Shown: positions 1 to 8,571, counted from the stretch's first letter. The stretch is DNA of 20,923 nt from an uncultured Clostridia bacterium (GCA_946011705.1 CAMGCA010000004.1:1-20923); one strand, 5' to 3'. The notes: generated from the letters alone by a model not told the origin. Numbers and translations are program-made.

Positions 1-542
1 CTTAACTCCATTACAAATAGTCCTTTAATCTCGTGCCCAAAATTACCATTGGATGGCTGTCCACTTCCAGCATAAAGGTAAATCCTGCCGTCATCGTCCA
101 CCAACACAGCCGGGTCAAAAAGGAACCAATCCTCAGGATTCGAACCGTATACCCTTCCGTCCGGGAAATGAACGTCTCCCAGGTATTCAAATTTTCCCGC
201 AGGCGTATCACAGACAGCAACAGAAGCAATTGAAGAATTCTGGACGGAATAAAATAGATAATACTTTCCATCTGTCCCCTGAACCACATCCGGTGCATAG
301 TAAAGAAGATTTTTCGTGTTCCACGGCGTTTGGTCTTTCCGAAAAATAATGCCCTCATAACGCCAGTCGGACAGATCGTCTTCCGGAGCCGACCAAGAGA
401 CATAATCATTAACACAGTATTCCTTGCTACCAAACCGATCATGACTTCCGTAGATATAAACACGGCCATCAAACAAACGAGGTTCTGCGTCCGGAATATA
501 CTCCCAACTGGGCAGATATGGATTGAAGCATTGTCGTTTCAC
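1..542 (-). CDS. Glycoside hydrolase family 43 enzyme, N-terminal part
   Basis: The minus strand encodes the first 180 residues of a GH43 five-bladed beta-propeller glycosidase (beta-xylosidase or alpha-L-arabinofuranosidase type); the rest lies left of the window. The start is GTG at 542, nine bases after AAGGAGG (558-552). The protein opens KRQCFNPYLPSWEYIPDAEP, then RLFDGRVYIYGSHDRF, the usual first blade. The Asp of IPDAEP is in the place of the catalytic base, and FDPAVLVDDDGRIYLY carries the Asp expected to tune the acid. The catalytic Glu would lie beyond the edge. There is no signal peptide, so the enzyme is probably cytoplasmic and acts on imported oligosaccharides. It diverges from an AraC regulator and lies near a GPH symporter, which fits a small xylo- or arabino-oligosaccharide locus. 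The family is clear; the substrate is inferred. Confidence 0.9.
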   Translation of the reverse strand, partial: MKRQCFNPYLPSWEYIPDAEPRLFDGRVYIYGSHDRFGSKEYCVNDYVSWSAPEDDLSDWRYEGIIFRKDQTPWNTKNLLYYAPDVVQGTDGKYYLFYSVQNSSIASVAVCDTPAGKFEYLGDVHFPDGRVYGSNPEDWFLFDPAVLVDDDGRIYLYAGSGQPSNGNFGHEIKGLFVMEL

Positions 543-556
543 GAAGGATTTCCTCC

Positions 557-585
557 TTTATTTCTTAATATATATGTGGTACAAT
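557..585 (+). promoter_or_regulatory. Candidate promoter of the AraC gene, in the divergent spacer
   Basis: The 66-bp spacer between the GH43 and AraC starts holds an extended -10 box, TGG then TACAAT (580-585), with a weak -35-like TTTATT (557-562) 17 bases upstream. It overlaps the ribosome binding site of the minus-strand GH43 gene. The minus strand of the same spacer is AT-rich (TATATATT near 567-575) and may hold the GH43 -10. Transcription of the two genes may therefore be linked through one regulator-bound region. Confidence 0.5.
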
Positions 586-608
586 CGAAACACACAGGGG
601 TGATTCAC

Positions 609-1643
609 ATGGAAAATGTCTTACATTTGTATTTTCAAAACACCGACGAAATCAGGCAACAAGATGGATCCTTTATTGTCAACTTCTTGAGCAATCGGAC
701 CGCAGACAGAGATTATTATTCGAAACTATCCGTAGCAACAAGCATCCATACCCAGGAAGAGTATCTTTTCTCAAATTACATGGATCAGAATTCTTTCTGT
801 CTCCACACCCCAGCAGAAAGTGCATTCTTCGCGGAAACTTACCTACACAAGCACAACTTTTTTGAGCTGATGTACATCATGCGGGGAAGTGCTTCCGTAA
901 TGATTGAAGATGAAGAAGTAACCTATACCAAAGGGAATCTATGCTTAATGAACCGCAACACCATGCACCGCGAGACAGATATGTCCGATGCAGACATCCT
1001 GTATATCAGTATTGATCCGTCCTTGATTGTCCAATGGCCGAAGGGAGTGGCACAGCCTTTTCAATATAAAAGCATTCTCAACCGTTTTTTTACTGAAAAT
1101 CTATCTGAGCGGACCGGAAGCAAGCGTGACTATGTAGATTTTCGGCTGCTTGGAGAGGATCAGATCCCCAGTATTGCGGAGGAGATCATTGCAGCATATA
1201 CGAAAAAGCGGATCGGTTATCAATTTGATATCTATTCGTCATTGCTTCGGCTCTTTGCCGCACTGGAAAATCCAGAACTATATAAAGCAACTTATATATC
1301 TCTGGGTTATGGCCGGGAGCTGGTCACGTTGGAAAAAACCAAACAAATCATTGAAGAACGCCACGGTGTTATACGTAGGACAGAACTAGCCAGAGAGGTG
1401 AATTATTCCTGCGAATATATTTCTCGAATCATCAAGGCCCATACCGGATATACCCTCAAAGCCTATTGCCAGAAAGTACAAATGCAGGAAGCGGCCCGGC
1501 TTTTGAAGAGTACCGATTTGCCTGTCAGCAAAATAGCTGCCTCGCTGGGATATGAAAACCGCACACAATTTTACAAAGTATTTCAGACGGAATATCAAAT
1601 TGTTCCGACTGAATACAGGAAAGCCATTCGTGCGAAAAAGTAA
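609..1643 (+). CDS. AraC/XylS-family transcriptional regulator with N-terminal cupin
   Basis: A 344-residue regulator. Residues about 70-140 resemble the AraC sugar-sensing cupin (KHNFFELMYIMRGSASVMI, then NTMHRE). Residues about 243-340 form the double helix-turn-helix: ELAREVNYSCEYISRII is the first motif and VSKIAASLGYENRTQFYKVF the second, closing with the usual PTEYRK. I chose ATG 609 because AGGGGTGA (596-603) precedes it at good spacing and a protein beginning there has normal AraC length; the frame is open further upstream but overlaps the GH43 gene. The adjacent divergent GH43 gene and convergent sugar symporter are the likely regulon. The family assignment is firm; ligand and targets are inferred. 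Confidence 0.92.
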   Translation: MENVLHLYFQNTDEIRQQDGSFIVNFLSNRTADRDYYSKLSVATSIHTQEEYLFSNYMDQNSFCLHTPAESAFFAETYLHKHNFFELMYIMRGSASVMIEDEEVTYTKGNLCLMNRNTMHRETDMSDADILYISIDPSLIVQWPKGVAQPFQYKSILNRFFTENLSERTGSKRDYVDFRLLGEDQIPSIAEEIIAAYTKKRIGYQFDIYSSLLRLFAALENPELYKATYISLGYGRELVTLEKTKQIIEERHGVIRRTELAREVNYSCEYISRIIKAHTGYTLKAYCQKVQMQEAARLLKSTDLPVSKIAASLGYENRTQFYKVFQTEYQIVPTEYRKAIRAKK

Positions 1644-1665
1644 AATGAATCTTTTTACGGAACTA

Positions 1666-1691
1666 GGAGAACCGGTTCAAACTGGTTCTCC
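1666..1691. terminator. Bidirectional terminator between convergent genes
   Basis: GGAGAACCGGT, loop TCAA, ACTGGTTCTCC: an 11-bp stem with one G-T wobble, followed by TTATTTATA on the plus strand. It lies between the AraC stop (1643) and the symporter stop (1704) and can serve both strands. Confidence 0.75.
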
Positions 1692-1703
1692 TTATTTATA
1701 GAA

Positions 1704-3170
1704 TCAATTCTTTCCGTTTTTCTCAAAAAAAGCTTTCATTTCAAGGCGGATCTGGTTTGTTATGGGATATTTCTTGTAGATAATCACGGAGATAATACCA
1801 AGAACAGCCGGCACCAATCCCATAATTACGATAAACCAGTCCAGCATGACAGGAATCTGGGAGACATCACCTGCGAAGCGGTTGCCTTCTTCTACAACAT
1901 AGCCGATACCCGTGAGAACCATTCCAACAATTGTGGCAGAGAAAGCTGTCTGCAATTTCGTAATGAATCCATCTGTAACTGTCGTCAGTGCGGAACGATC
2001 CTTGCCGGTTTTATAAATCCCATAGTCAACGATTTCCATCTGTACAAAATTCTGAGGAACAAAATCCGTACCAACGCCGGTTGCCATAATGAACATAGTC
2101 ATAAAGAACAACCACGGCGCACGCTGCAGCAATCCGGTAATCTGGGCCACGAACAGGATACAACCGCCAATTGCCTGAACTGTCAGCAGGGAGCAAGTCA
2201 TTTTGACTGGGTCTTTAAAGAGCTTCATAAGAGGCCTTCCGAGAATCGCGCCAAGAACCATGGGCACGACCGTAATAACAGACGAAATACCGCTATACAC
2301 TGTAAAACGGTCCATATCCGCGATTCCAGTAGTTAGATCTGCGCAAAATCCCCACTTGATATAGTAGGTTGGGGTTGCAAAAATCAGTGTCCAGATAAAA
2401 CCGGCAAACAAGCCTTTTGCTGCGAAAATAACCATTGCCTTGTTCTCATGGAACAGATCAAAGAAGTCCTGGAGCTTCAGCTTTTCAGTACGCTGTTCTT
2501 CCACATAGTGCTTTTCCTTAACGATAAACCAGCCAATCAGGGAGATCACAGAAGTACTTGCGACAAGGATCAAAATTACGATAGCTGCGGCATCGTGATA
2601 GCTCATGCCGCCTGCGTTCAGCGCAATGACTGCGATTGTAAACACGATGTTGGCAACAACTCCTGTGAGGAAAGACATTAATCGGGGACCGATAACAAGC
2701 TTCGTTCTTTGATTCTCGTCGGCGGACATGGTTCTGTAAAGCAGGATGTCTTTATAGAAAGAACTGCCAATGTCATAGACAAGATAGAACACGATTACCC
2801 ACACGGTCAGGAGCAGGGGAGTGTCGAGGATCGAATTAGGGAGTGCGAAAAGGGCGATTGTACCGATGGCTTCCATGATAATGCTTATCAGGAAAAAGGG
2901 CTTGTATTTGCCGACCTTCGTGCGTTTTGAGCTGTCAATGATGAAGCCCTGAATGGGATCGTTCACCGCGTCAATAATTCACGCAGTCATGAGAAGCACA
3001 CTTGCCAGAAGTGCTGCGTTGCTGATACCGGAATACTCCGTCATGTACACCATAAGCATAGATGACATCATTACGCCGGTAATAGCATGAGTGAATGAAA
3101 GTGTTGTTGTTCCGAAACACTCTTTGAGGCCAATGTACTCAGAACCTTTTTCTTTTGTATTCTTTTTCAT
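1704..3170 (-). pseudogene. GPH-family (MelB-like) sugar:cation symporter broken by an in-frame TGA
   Basis: Read from ATG 3170 (after AAAGGAGG), the minus strand encodes about 489 codons of a twelve-helix glycoside-pentoside-hexuronide symporter, a normal length for this family. Codon 64 is TGA (2981-2979), after MTA and just before IIDAVNDPIQGFIID, which contains the family signature DPxxGxxxD. The frame is unchanged across the stop and both sides are well conserved in character, so this is a single nonsense change, probably from TGG (Trp), rather than two genes. Reinitiation at GTG 2966 is possible but would lose the first helices. It could also be a sequencing error. The intact protein would import the oligosaccharides cut by the GH43 enzyme; cation and sugar are not readable. 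Confidence 0.85.
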
Positions 3171-3211
3171 ATATTTTCCTCCTTTATTTCTGTAGAGTTT
3201 GTGCTAAATAT

Positions 3212-3240
3212 ATAATAAAAAAATAGGAAGTTCTGGACAA
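3212..3240 (-). promoter_or_regulatory. Candidate promoter of the GPH symporter
   Basis: On the minus strand TTGTCC (3240-3235) is followed after 17 bases by TATTAT (3217-3212), about 40 bases before the start codon and its AAAGGAGG site. The -10 is good and the -35 is imperfect. Confidence 0.5.
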
Positions 3241-3301
3241 TGTCAAAAGGTTACCCTGTTTATATAAAGTGTATCAAAATATGCATTTCTGCGTTTTGAC
3301 A
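3241..3301. promoter_or_regulatory. Repeated TGTCAAAA boxes upstream of the symporter
   Basis: TGTCAAAA occurs at 3241-3248 and in inverse orientation at 3294-3301 (TTTTGACA), with a near match TATCAAAA at 3272-3279. They lie just upstream of the symporter -35 box, where an activator such as AraC would bind. This is inferred from position and repetition only. Confidence 0.35.
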
Positions 3302-3339
3302 ATAGGATAGCTAGAAAATGTTACATATATTGATATATT

Positions 3340-3576
3340 GCAGCTCTGACGGATTATCTATCTCAGATCTATTTCCGTGAAATCAGTCTGGTGGATATCT
3401 ACCTGAATACCCTCCGTATCGCACAGGCGAAGACTCTGCTTGCGGGTACAGACCTACCGGTTTATAGAATCGGTCAGTTGGTGGGTTTTCCTGGAGAAGC
3501 AAGCTTTATCCGTCTGATTAAGCTGAAAACCGGAGTGACCCCGGGAGCGTATCGGGAGAATCAGAAAATGGAATAG
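3340..3576 (+). pseudogene. C-terminal remnant of an AraC-family regulator
   Basis: The frame from 3340 reads AALTDYLSQIYFREIS and continues through DIYLNTLRIAQAKTLLAGTD, then PVYRIGQLVGFPGEASFI and TGVTPGAYRE, ending at 3576. This is the second half of an AraC DNA-binding domain: the end of the first helix-turn-helix, the linker helix and the second helix-turn-helix. There is no sensor domain, no usable ribosome binding site, and a TGA at 3331 closes the frame upstream. A GTG at 3391 could start a 61-residue peptide, but the homology begins before it. It sits upstream of the symporter, where a regulator would be expected. I read it as a deleted gene. Confidence 0.75.
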
Positions 3577-3628
3577 ATGTTGGCGCATCCTAACCTGAAA
3601 TGAGATAAAGGAGACGCACAATATACAA

Positions 3629-3668
3629 AGTGGCCTGCTGCAAAACTGTCATTTTGCAGCAGGCCACT
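3629..3668. terminator. Strong 17-bp perfect hairpin
   Basis: AGTGGCCTGCTGCAAAA (3629-3645) pairs perfectly with 3652-3668 around the loop CTGTCA. The AAAA/TTTT ends of the arms let it act on either strand. It lies 17 bases past the stop of the minus-strand remnant (3685) and about 50 bases past the AraC remnant, so it is probably the old terminator of one or both. Confidence 0.7.
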
Positions 3669-3684
3669 CTATTTTGGGATTTTG

Positions 3685-3798
3685 TTATGCCAGCCAGTTC
3701 TTTTCGGTAATTGCGCAGTCGTAACCGTGGATCTTCACCTTATCGCCGACCTTCAGCGCACCCTTCTTTGCCAGAATGTAGCCGTTGTTGACTTGATA
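3685..3798 (-). pseudogene. Orphan C-terminal fragment of an unidentified protein
   Basis: The minus strand encodes about 37 codons ending at TAA 3687-3685: NNGYILAKKGALKVGDKVKI then HGYDCAITEKNWLA. The text has protein-like composition and a natural end followed by a good terminator hairpin, but a TAA at 3801-3799 closes it upstream and no start or ribosome binding site is present. It looks like the tail of a larger gene whose body was deleted near 3795. I do not recognise the family. The next 175 bases (3800-3973) show no gene. Confidence 0.45.
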
Positions 3799-3973
3799 TT
3801 AATGTGCAAAGTGGATTTAGTATTCATTTTGATAAGAGAAGATGAAGAATGACACGGGAGAGAATCAGACGGCAATTGCGATATAAACTCGAATATGTTG
3901 CGTTAGTTGCCATCTCTTTTATCCACATAAAAGCGTGATTATCATATCTGATGCGGCCTTGCCAGCTCTGCAA

Positions 3974-4002
3974 TTGACAGTACGGTTATCACACTGTAAA
4001 AT
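3974..4002 (+). promoter_or_regulatory. Sigma-A type promoter of the SRAP-YyaL operon
   Basis: A perfect -35 TTGACA (3974-3979), a 17-base spacer and -10 TAAAAT (3997-4002) lie 30 bases upstream of the SRAP start codon. Confidence 0.75.
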
Positions 4003-4032
4003 GGGAAATCATAAGGAAACGAGGTGGTTTCT

Positions 4033-4614
4033 ATGTGCGGAAGGTTCTATGTACCGGAAGATGCCAGCATCCAGATGATTCGCGCCATTGTGGAGCGGCT
4101 GGAGCATCGGAATGTGAAAGTCAAAACCGGGGATGTCTTTCCGGGGGACATGGCGGCGGTGGTTGCCAGCAACAGACAGATGCAGCCGCAGCCCTTCGCC
4201 ATGGAATGGGGCTACCACCTCTCCGATGGAAAACGGATTATCAACACCAGAAGCGAGACAGCTGCGCAGAAAGCCATGTTTGCCGATGGCATCCGCCAGC
4301 GCCGGTGCCTGATTCCTGCCCAGCATTACTATGAGTGGGAAAAGACGGACGGCAAGAAAGTGAAGTATGCCATTGAGCCAAAGGGGTCAGACGGTTTCTT
4401 CCTTGCGGGAATCTATCGCATGGAATCGGGAAAGCCCGTGTTTACAATCCTGACCAGGGACGCAGCGGAGGGGATCGCTTTCATCCATGAGCGAATGCCG
4501 GTGATTCTGCCAAATAAGGCGGCAGAGGACTGGCTGAATCCCAGGTATCACGGTGAGGATATTTTGAAGGCAGCCATGACCCAAATGAAATACCAGATTT
4601 GTGAAACAGCATAG
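4033..4614 (+). CDS. SRAP domain protein (HMCES/YedK family), abasic-site sensor
   Basis: This 193-residue protein covers the whole SRAP fold at normal bacterial length. The family crosslinks its own Cys2 to abasic sites in single-stranded DNA, shielding them during replication and SOS repair. The catalytic set is present: MCGRFY places Cys2 at the N-terminus after Met removal, with Asn71 (IINTRSET), Glu101 (HYYEWE) and His152 (FIHERMPV). ATG 4033 is chosen because Cys2 must be the second residue; a GTG at 4024 would bury it. The stop TAG (4612-4614) overlaps the AGGAGG of the next gene, so the two are co-expressed from the promoter at 3974. Confidence 0.95.
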   Translation: MCGRFYVPEDASIQMIRAIVERLEHRNVKVKTGDVFPGDMAAVVASNRQMQPQPFAMEWGYHLSDGKRIINTRSETAAQKAMFADGIRQRRCLIPAQHYYEWEKTDGKKVKYAIEPKGSDGFFLAGIYRMESGKPVFTILTRDAAEGIAFIHERMPVILPNKAAEDWLNPRYHGEDILKAAMTQMKYQICETA

Positions 4615-4624
4615 GAGGAAGCGA

Positions 4625-6622
4625 ATGTCCAATCGATTGAATCAGGAAAAATCGCCGTATCTCATGCAGCATGGGGAGAATCCCGTGGACTGGTATCCCT
4701 GGGGTGAAGAAGCATTCCAGCGGGCGACGAAAGAGGACAAGCCGATATTCCTCAGTATTGGGTACTCCACCTGCCACTGGTGCCATGTGATGGCTCACGA
4801 ATCCTTTGCCGATTCGGAGGTTGCAGATCTTCTGAACCGGGAGTTCATCAGCATCAAGGTGGACAGGGAGGAACGCCCGGATATCGACGCGGTATATATG
4901 TCCGTGTGTCAGACCATGACCGGCTCCGGCGGCTGGCCTTTGACGATCTTTATGACCCCGGAGCAAAAGCCCTTCTTTGCGGGAACCTATTTCCCAAAGT
5001 ACGGTGGCTATGGACGCTTTGGCCTCATGGAGCTGCTGGAACGGGTAGCGGATCTCTGGAAGAATAACCGGGAGGAACTGCTGCGAGCGGGAAATCAGAT
5101 CACCGCAGCCATCAATCAGGAACAGGTGGGCAATGGACAGAAACCTGACCGCCGGCTGGTGGAACGGGCGTACAGTCAGCTTGCACAGCGGTTTGATCAT
5201 AAATGGGGTGGTTTTGGGGCAGCTCCGAAATTCCCAACGCCCCACAATCTGCTGTTTCTTATGCGGTACGCCGAGGTAACACAGGAACCGAATGCCAGGA
5301 AAATGGCGGAGGTCACGCTGGAGGACATGGCACGGGGCGGCATTTTTGACCATATTGGCGGCGGCTTTTCCCGGTTTTCCACGGATGAAATGTGGCTGGT
5401 GCCGCACTTTGAGAAGATGCTCTATGACAACGCTCTGCTGCTGATTGCCTATGTCAAAGCCTATCAGCATACCAAACAGGAGTGCTTTGCGGATACGGCC
5501 CACCGAACAGCCCGATATATCCTCCGTGAACTGACCAGCGTGGAAGGTGGCTGCTATTGTGGTCAGGACGCGGACAGCGATGGCGTAGAGGGGAAATATT
5601 ATGTGTTTACCCCGGAGGAAGTCAAATCGGTTCTGGGGGAAGCAGACGGTGCGGAATTCTGCCGCCTGTACGACATTACCGATCCTGGCAACTTTGAGGG
5701 AAAGAGCATCCCTAATCGGATTCACACTTCGGAGAATGGCTGGAATATGGACAATCCCCGGCTGAAAAAGCTGTATGACTACCGCCGGAACCGAACGAAG
5801 CTCCACAAGGATGATAAAATTCAGCTTTCCTGGAATGTCTGGGCGATCATTGCTCTTGCGAAGGCTGGGCAGGTTCTGGAGGAACCTTCTTACTTGGACG
5901 CGGCAATCCGCATCCATGACTTTATCGAAAGCAAAATGGTTACGGAAAATGACCGACTGTATCTGCGCTACCGGGATGGGGAGGCAGCCTATGTGGGACA
6001 GCTGGAGGACTATGCGGTCTATGCGCTGGCACTACTGGAACTGTACCGGGTTACCTTTGATACCAAGTACCTGCAAGCTGCCATCCACCGGGCAAAACAG
6101 ATGGTGGAGCTGTTCGAGGATAAGAATAAGGGTGGTTATTTCATGACCGCTTTTGACGGCGAGCAGTTGATTGCCAGACCTAAGGAAACCTATGATGGCG
6201 CGATGCCCTCCGGCAACTCTGTGGCAGCTATGGTGCTGCAAACGCTGGCATCCCTGACCGGAGAAAAGGAATGGCAGGCGGCGGCAGACCGGCAGCTTTC
6301 CTTCCTTGCCGGGGAGATCGGGGAATACCCCTCTGCCAGCAGCTTCGGCGTGCTGGCCATGATGGGTGCTCTGTATCCCCACCGGGAACTGGTCTGTGCC
6401 ACGAATAATGGTCTGCCCGAGGAATTAAAAGACTATCTGAAAGGACATCCAGCGGATGATCTGCATGTACTTCTGAAAAACAAAGAGAATGCGGATATAC
6501 TTTCAAAGCTTGCACCGTTCACCAAGGATTATCCCATCCCGGAGCAGGGAACTATGTATTATCTCTGCGAAAACGGTGCCTGCAAAGCACCCGTACCGGA
6601 ATTCTCGCAATTGAATCTATGA
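4625..6622 (+). CDS. YyaL/SSP411 family protein: thioredoxin-like domain plus alpha/alpha barrel
   Basis: A 665-residue protein, the usual full length for this family. The N-terminus opens [20 protein letters not shown], followed by a thioredoxin-like domain with the motif STCHWCHVM (Cys50 and Cys53, CxxC) up to about residue 165. The rest is a six-hairpin alpha/alpha barrel of the glucosamine-epimerase/mannosidase kind (for example [40 protein letters not shown]). No signal peptide is present, so it is cytoplasmic. The biochemical role is unknown; a redox or sugar-related function has been suggested from the fold. ATG 4625 follows AGGAGG (4613-4618) by six bases; an earlier ATG at 4601 lies inside the SRAP gene without a ribosome binding site. 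Confidence 0.93.
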   Translation: MSNRLNQEKSPYLMQHGENPVDWYPWGEEAFQRATKEDKPIFLSIGYSTCHWCHVMAHESFADSEVADLLNREFISIKVDREERPDIDAVYMSVCQTMTGSGGWPLTIFMTPEQKPFFAGTYFPKYGGYGRFGLMELLERVADLWKNNREELLRAGNQITAAINQEQVGNGQKPDRRLVERAYSQLAQRFDHKWGGFGAAPKFPTPHNLLFLMRYAEVTQEPNARKMAEVTLEDMARGGIFDHIGGGFSRFSTDEMWLVPHFEKMLYDNALLLIAYVKAYQHTKQECFADTAHRTARYILRELTSVEGGCYCGQDADSDGVEGKYYVFTPEEVKSVLGEADGAEFCRLYDITDPGNFEGKSIPNRIHTSENGWNMDNPRLKKLYDYRRNRTKLHKDDKIQLSWNVWAIIALAKAGQVLEEPSYLDAAIRIHDFIESKMVTENDRLYLRYRDGEAAYVGQLEDYAVYALALLELYRVTFDTKYLQAAIHRAKQMVELFEDKNKGGYFMTAFDGEQLIARPKETYDGAMPSGNSVAAMVLQTLASLTGEKEWQAAADRQLSFLAGEIGEYPSASSFGVLAMMGALYPHRELVCATNNGLPEELKDYLKGHPADDLHVLLKNKENADILSKLAPFTKDYPIPEQGTMYYLCENGACKAPVPEFSQLNL

Positions 6623-6623
6623 A

Positions 6624-6660
6624 AATACTGAGGGAAGACATTTGGTTTTCCCTCAGTATT
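6624..6660. terminator. Terminator hairpin shared by convergent genes
   Basis: AATACTGAGGGAA (6624-6636) pairs perfectly with TTCCCTCAGTATT (6648-6660). It lies two bases past the YyaL stop and includes the stop codon (TGA, 6655-6653) of the minus-strand gene, so one hairpin ends both. Confidence 0.75.
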
Positions 6661-7492
6661 CATATTCAAAAGCGGCATTGGGAGCATCCAGTACCAGCAG
6701 CGGAATTCCATTTTCTTCAAAGCGATAGAGGACCTTGCAGGAGGGATGCTCATGGATAGTCCGAACCATGGCTCCATCAACAGGAGCACGCAGGGGATGC
6801 CCCGACTGCTCCTGCGGTTTTACCGTAAGTGTGAAACCGCCTTGCCGGACGATGATTTCGTCAGGATCGATTTTGACTGCCTTGGCACCCAGATATGTGG
6901 CTAGGCGGTATTCGTTTCCATGCAGAAGGACAATGCCGATGACACCTGTGAAACGAAAAGCACCAAATGGGATTTCGGCAATGGAGAGCATCAGCGCACC
7001 AGCCGGGAAGCTGCACTGTGTCCAAACGTATTTCCTGGGAAAGGAATATCCCCGGTCACCTTCGATATATCCGATGGCATCCTGGAACACGTAGGGTGTT
7101 TCGTTTATGAAAAGCATCCCATCCACCGAGTGATGCATGCTGAAAATGCTGTGTCTGCACTGCATGAAGGGCACGTATCGGAACGGTCCCATGATGTCGT
7201 ACTTGATCGGCGTGAACTGACCAAATCGGACAGATCCATTTGTGTGGAGTTCGGTCGTTTGGATGTCAAGTGTGATGCCTTCCTTTCCAAATCGATTCCC
7301 GGCGATGCTGATCTGATTACCCTGTTTCTGAAAATCAGAGTAGGGGAATGGCACATGGAAGGACTGCGTATCGGTGATCAACTGTATGGCGCAGAATTTG
7401 GACTCTTTGGTTCGGTGGACGGACGGAATGACGGCGAGTGTTTGCCAATCCGACTGACAGCGAAAATACCAGCCACAAAAGTAGTTGAGCAT
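6653..7492 (-). CDS. Tocopherol-cyclase-like family protein
   Basis: A 279-residue cytoplasmic protein of the bacterial tocopherol-cyclase-like group (two lipocalin-like barrels). Seen in sequence: MLNYFCGWYFRCQ near the start, RFGQFTPIKYDIMGPFRYVP, then HSVDGMLFINETPYVFQDA, and the typical GYIEGDRGYSFPRKYVWTQC. I do not infer real vitamin E chemistry, because anaerobic Bacillota do not make tocopherol; the true substrate is unknown, possibly a lipid. The start at ATG 7492 has GGGAGG seven bases upstream (7505-7500). The longer frame from 7570 adds 26 residues that overlap the neighbouring promoter and the DUF1016 ribosome binding site. It diverges from the DUF1016 gene. Confidence 0.8.
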   Translation of the reverse strand: MLNYFCGWYFRCQSDWQTLAVIPSVHRTKESKFCAIQLITDTQSFHVPFPYSDFQKQGNQISIAGNRFGKEGITLDIQTTELHTNGSVRFGQFTPIKYDIMGPFRYVPFMQCRHSIFSMHHSVDGMLFINETPYVFQDAIGYIEGDRGYSFPRKYVWTQCSFPAGALMLSIAEIPFGAFRFTGVIGIVLLHGNEYRLATYLGAKAVKIDPDEIIVRQGGFTLTVKPQEQSGHPLRAPVDGAMVRTIHEHPSCKVLYRFEENGIPLLVLDAPNAAFEYEY

Positions 7493-7568
7493 AAGGAAGC
7501 CTCCCAGAAACATCTGGAAGATATCATACCCATTTGAATAAGAATTAAGACGAAAAGAGGAGGAAACC

Positions 7569-8195
7569 ATGAATATTCGAAAAAATGTTGATTACAGCGA
7601 GATGTATGCGGCACTCGACCAAACTATGGCAGTCCGAATGTTGCAGATGGAACTGTACTGTGAAATCGGAAAAGCTGTGTGCCAAAGGTGCGAGAAAGGT
7701 GCAGCTGTTGCTGCAGCTGCGTATCTAAACGATCGCTACCCGGATGTTCAGGGATTCTCTCCTCGGAATCTTCGCCGGATGCGTGATTTTTACCGTACAT
7801 ACAAGGATCAACCGGCGCTGCTGTCCCTGGCGTTGCAGATTGGATGGACGCAGAATGTAGTGATTATGGAAGCAGACCTGTCTATGGAACAGCTGGAATG
7901 GTACCTCAAAGCAGAAATACAGTTTGGCTGGTCTAAGGCAGAGTTGACCGAGAAACTCACAAATAACGCACACGAAGTGATTGTTCTCGCCCCTGACGAT
8001 GAAGTGTGCTATATTGAGGAACAGAAAAAAGCAGCTGATCAGAAAAAGACTGGCAGTTTCCTGTGCAGGGGCAATAAAATCCGGCATCTGACCGATAAAG
8101 ACAGATGCCGAATGCAATCAAAGCAATCAAAGAAAGGTAACGGACGACGATGGATCGAAGAAATTGACATTCATCTGTGGGATATAAACGTTTAA
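7569..8195 (+). CDS. DUF1016 N-terminal-domain protein (YhcG-like), probably altered at the C-terminus
   Basis: GAGGAGG (7556-7562) precedes ATG 7569. Residues about 5-130 match the helical DUF1016 N-terminal domain (YSEMYAALDQTMAV, FSPRNLRRMRDFYRTY, LALQIGWTQNVVIMEADLSM, EQLEWYLKAEIQFGWSK). Full YhcG proteins continue into a PDDEXK nuclease domain, which is absent. After about residue 150 (EVCYIEEQKKAADQKK) the text becomes low in family character and overlaps the antisense 3' part of the TspO remnant, so the last 50 residues are probably read-through of foreign sequence. Stand-alone DUF1016 N-domains do occur. The family is associated with DNA-binding or nuclease roles in mobile and defence loci. 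Its neighbours here fit an accessory islet. Confidence 0.75.
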   Translation: MNIRKNVDYSEMYAALDQTMAVRMLQMELYCEIGKAVCQRCEKGAAVAAAAYLNDRYPDVQGFSPRNLRRMRDFYRTYKDQPALLSLALQIGWTQNVVIMEADLSMEQLEWYLKAEIQFGWSKAELTEKLTNNAHEVIVLAPDDEVCYIEEQKKAADQKKTGSFLCRGNKIRHLTDKDRCRMQSKQSKKGNGRRWIEEIDIHLWDINV

Positions 8196-8435
8196 ATCCA
8201 TGCTTCGCTCTGTGGACTGCGGGGACAGATAGATTCTTACGGCAGCGATTCCCATCAGCGCATACAGAGCGCCCCAGACAATCGGAAAAAGGACAGCTGG
8301 AGGAGACAGAGGCGGCTGCGAGATACTTGCGCTGAAAAACTTCATGCCATCCTTTGACAACCAACCCGAGAGGGCACCGATGGATTGCGTCAGAAGAATC
8401 CCCAATGCATACTGTTTCCATGTTTTTGTTTTCAC
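8127..8435 (-). pseudogene. TspO/MBR (tryptophan-rich sensory protein) gene, 3'-truncated or frameshifted
   Basis: The minus strand starts at GTG 8435 (AGGGTGA six bases upstream; a TTG at 8441 is an alternative). It encodes a TspO N-terminus: TQSIGALSGWLSKDGMKFF, then the hallmark SQPPLSPPAVLFPIVWGALY and ALMGIAAVRIYL, then LNVYIPQMNVNFF. At that point, where TspO should continue into helices 4 and 5, the frame turns to DPSSSVTFL and stops, giving about 102 residues instead of about 150-160. Another minus frame (RYLSLIALIAFGICLY) resumes a hydrophobic helix, pointing to a frameshift near 8155 and further loss after it. TspO proteins bind porphyrins and tryptophan-like ligands in the membrane; this copy is unlikely to work. 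Confidence 0.75.
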
Positions 8436-8471
8436 TGACAATCACCCTGAGATAGGGTATGATAAAGCAAG

Positions 8472-8512
8472 GCAGGGTATCCCTGCGAAGCCAGAGCAAT
8501 TCCAGCTGGAAT
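8472..8512. repeat. Two small palindromes in the spacer before the toxin module
   Basis: GCAGGG-TAT-CCCTGC (8472-8486) and the perfect 14-base palindrome ATTCCAGCTGGAAT (8499-8512) lie between the TspO start and the VbhA promoter. They may be operator sites or a weak terminator. No gene is seen in 8442-8628. Confidence 0.35.
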
Positions 8513-8571
8513 GATGTAGTTACATATTTGGCTGTTCTGCCAAAGCCTTAAATTCTTGCATCCAAAAATCG

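Noticed and set aside
11..472. 153-codon minus-strand frame at the left edge
   Set aside because: Out-of-frame reading of the GH43 gene; the correct frame starts at GTG 542 and shows the GH43 motifs.
2966..3170. Two separate genes for the symporter (a 63-residue leader protein and a 420-residue transporter)
   Set aside because: Both parts are in the same frame, the second has no ribosome binding site, and together they give one normal-length family member.
4481..5917. 478-codon minus-strand frame under YyaL
   Set aside because: Antisense shadow of a conserved gene, with no ribosome binding site or recognisable domain.
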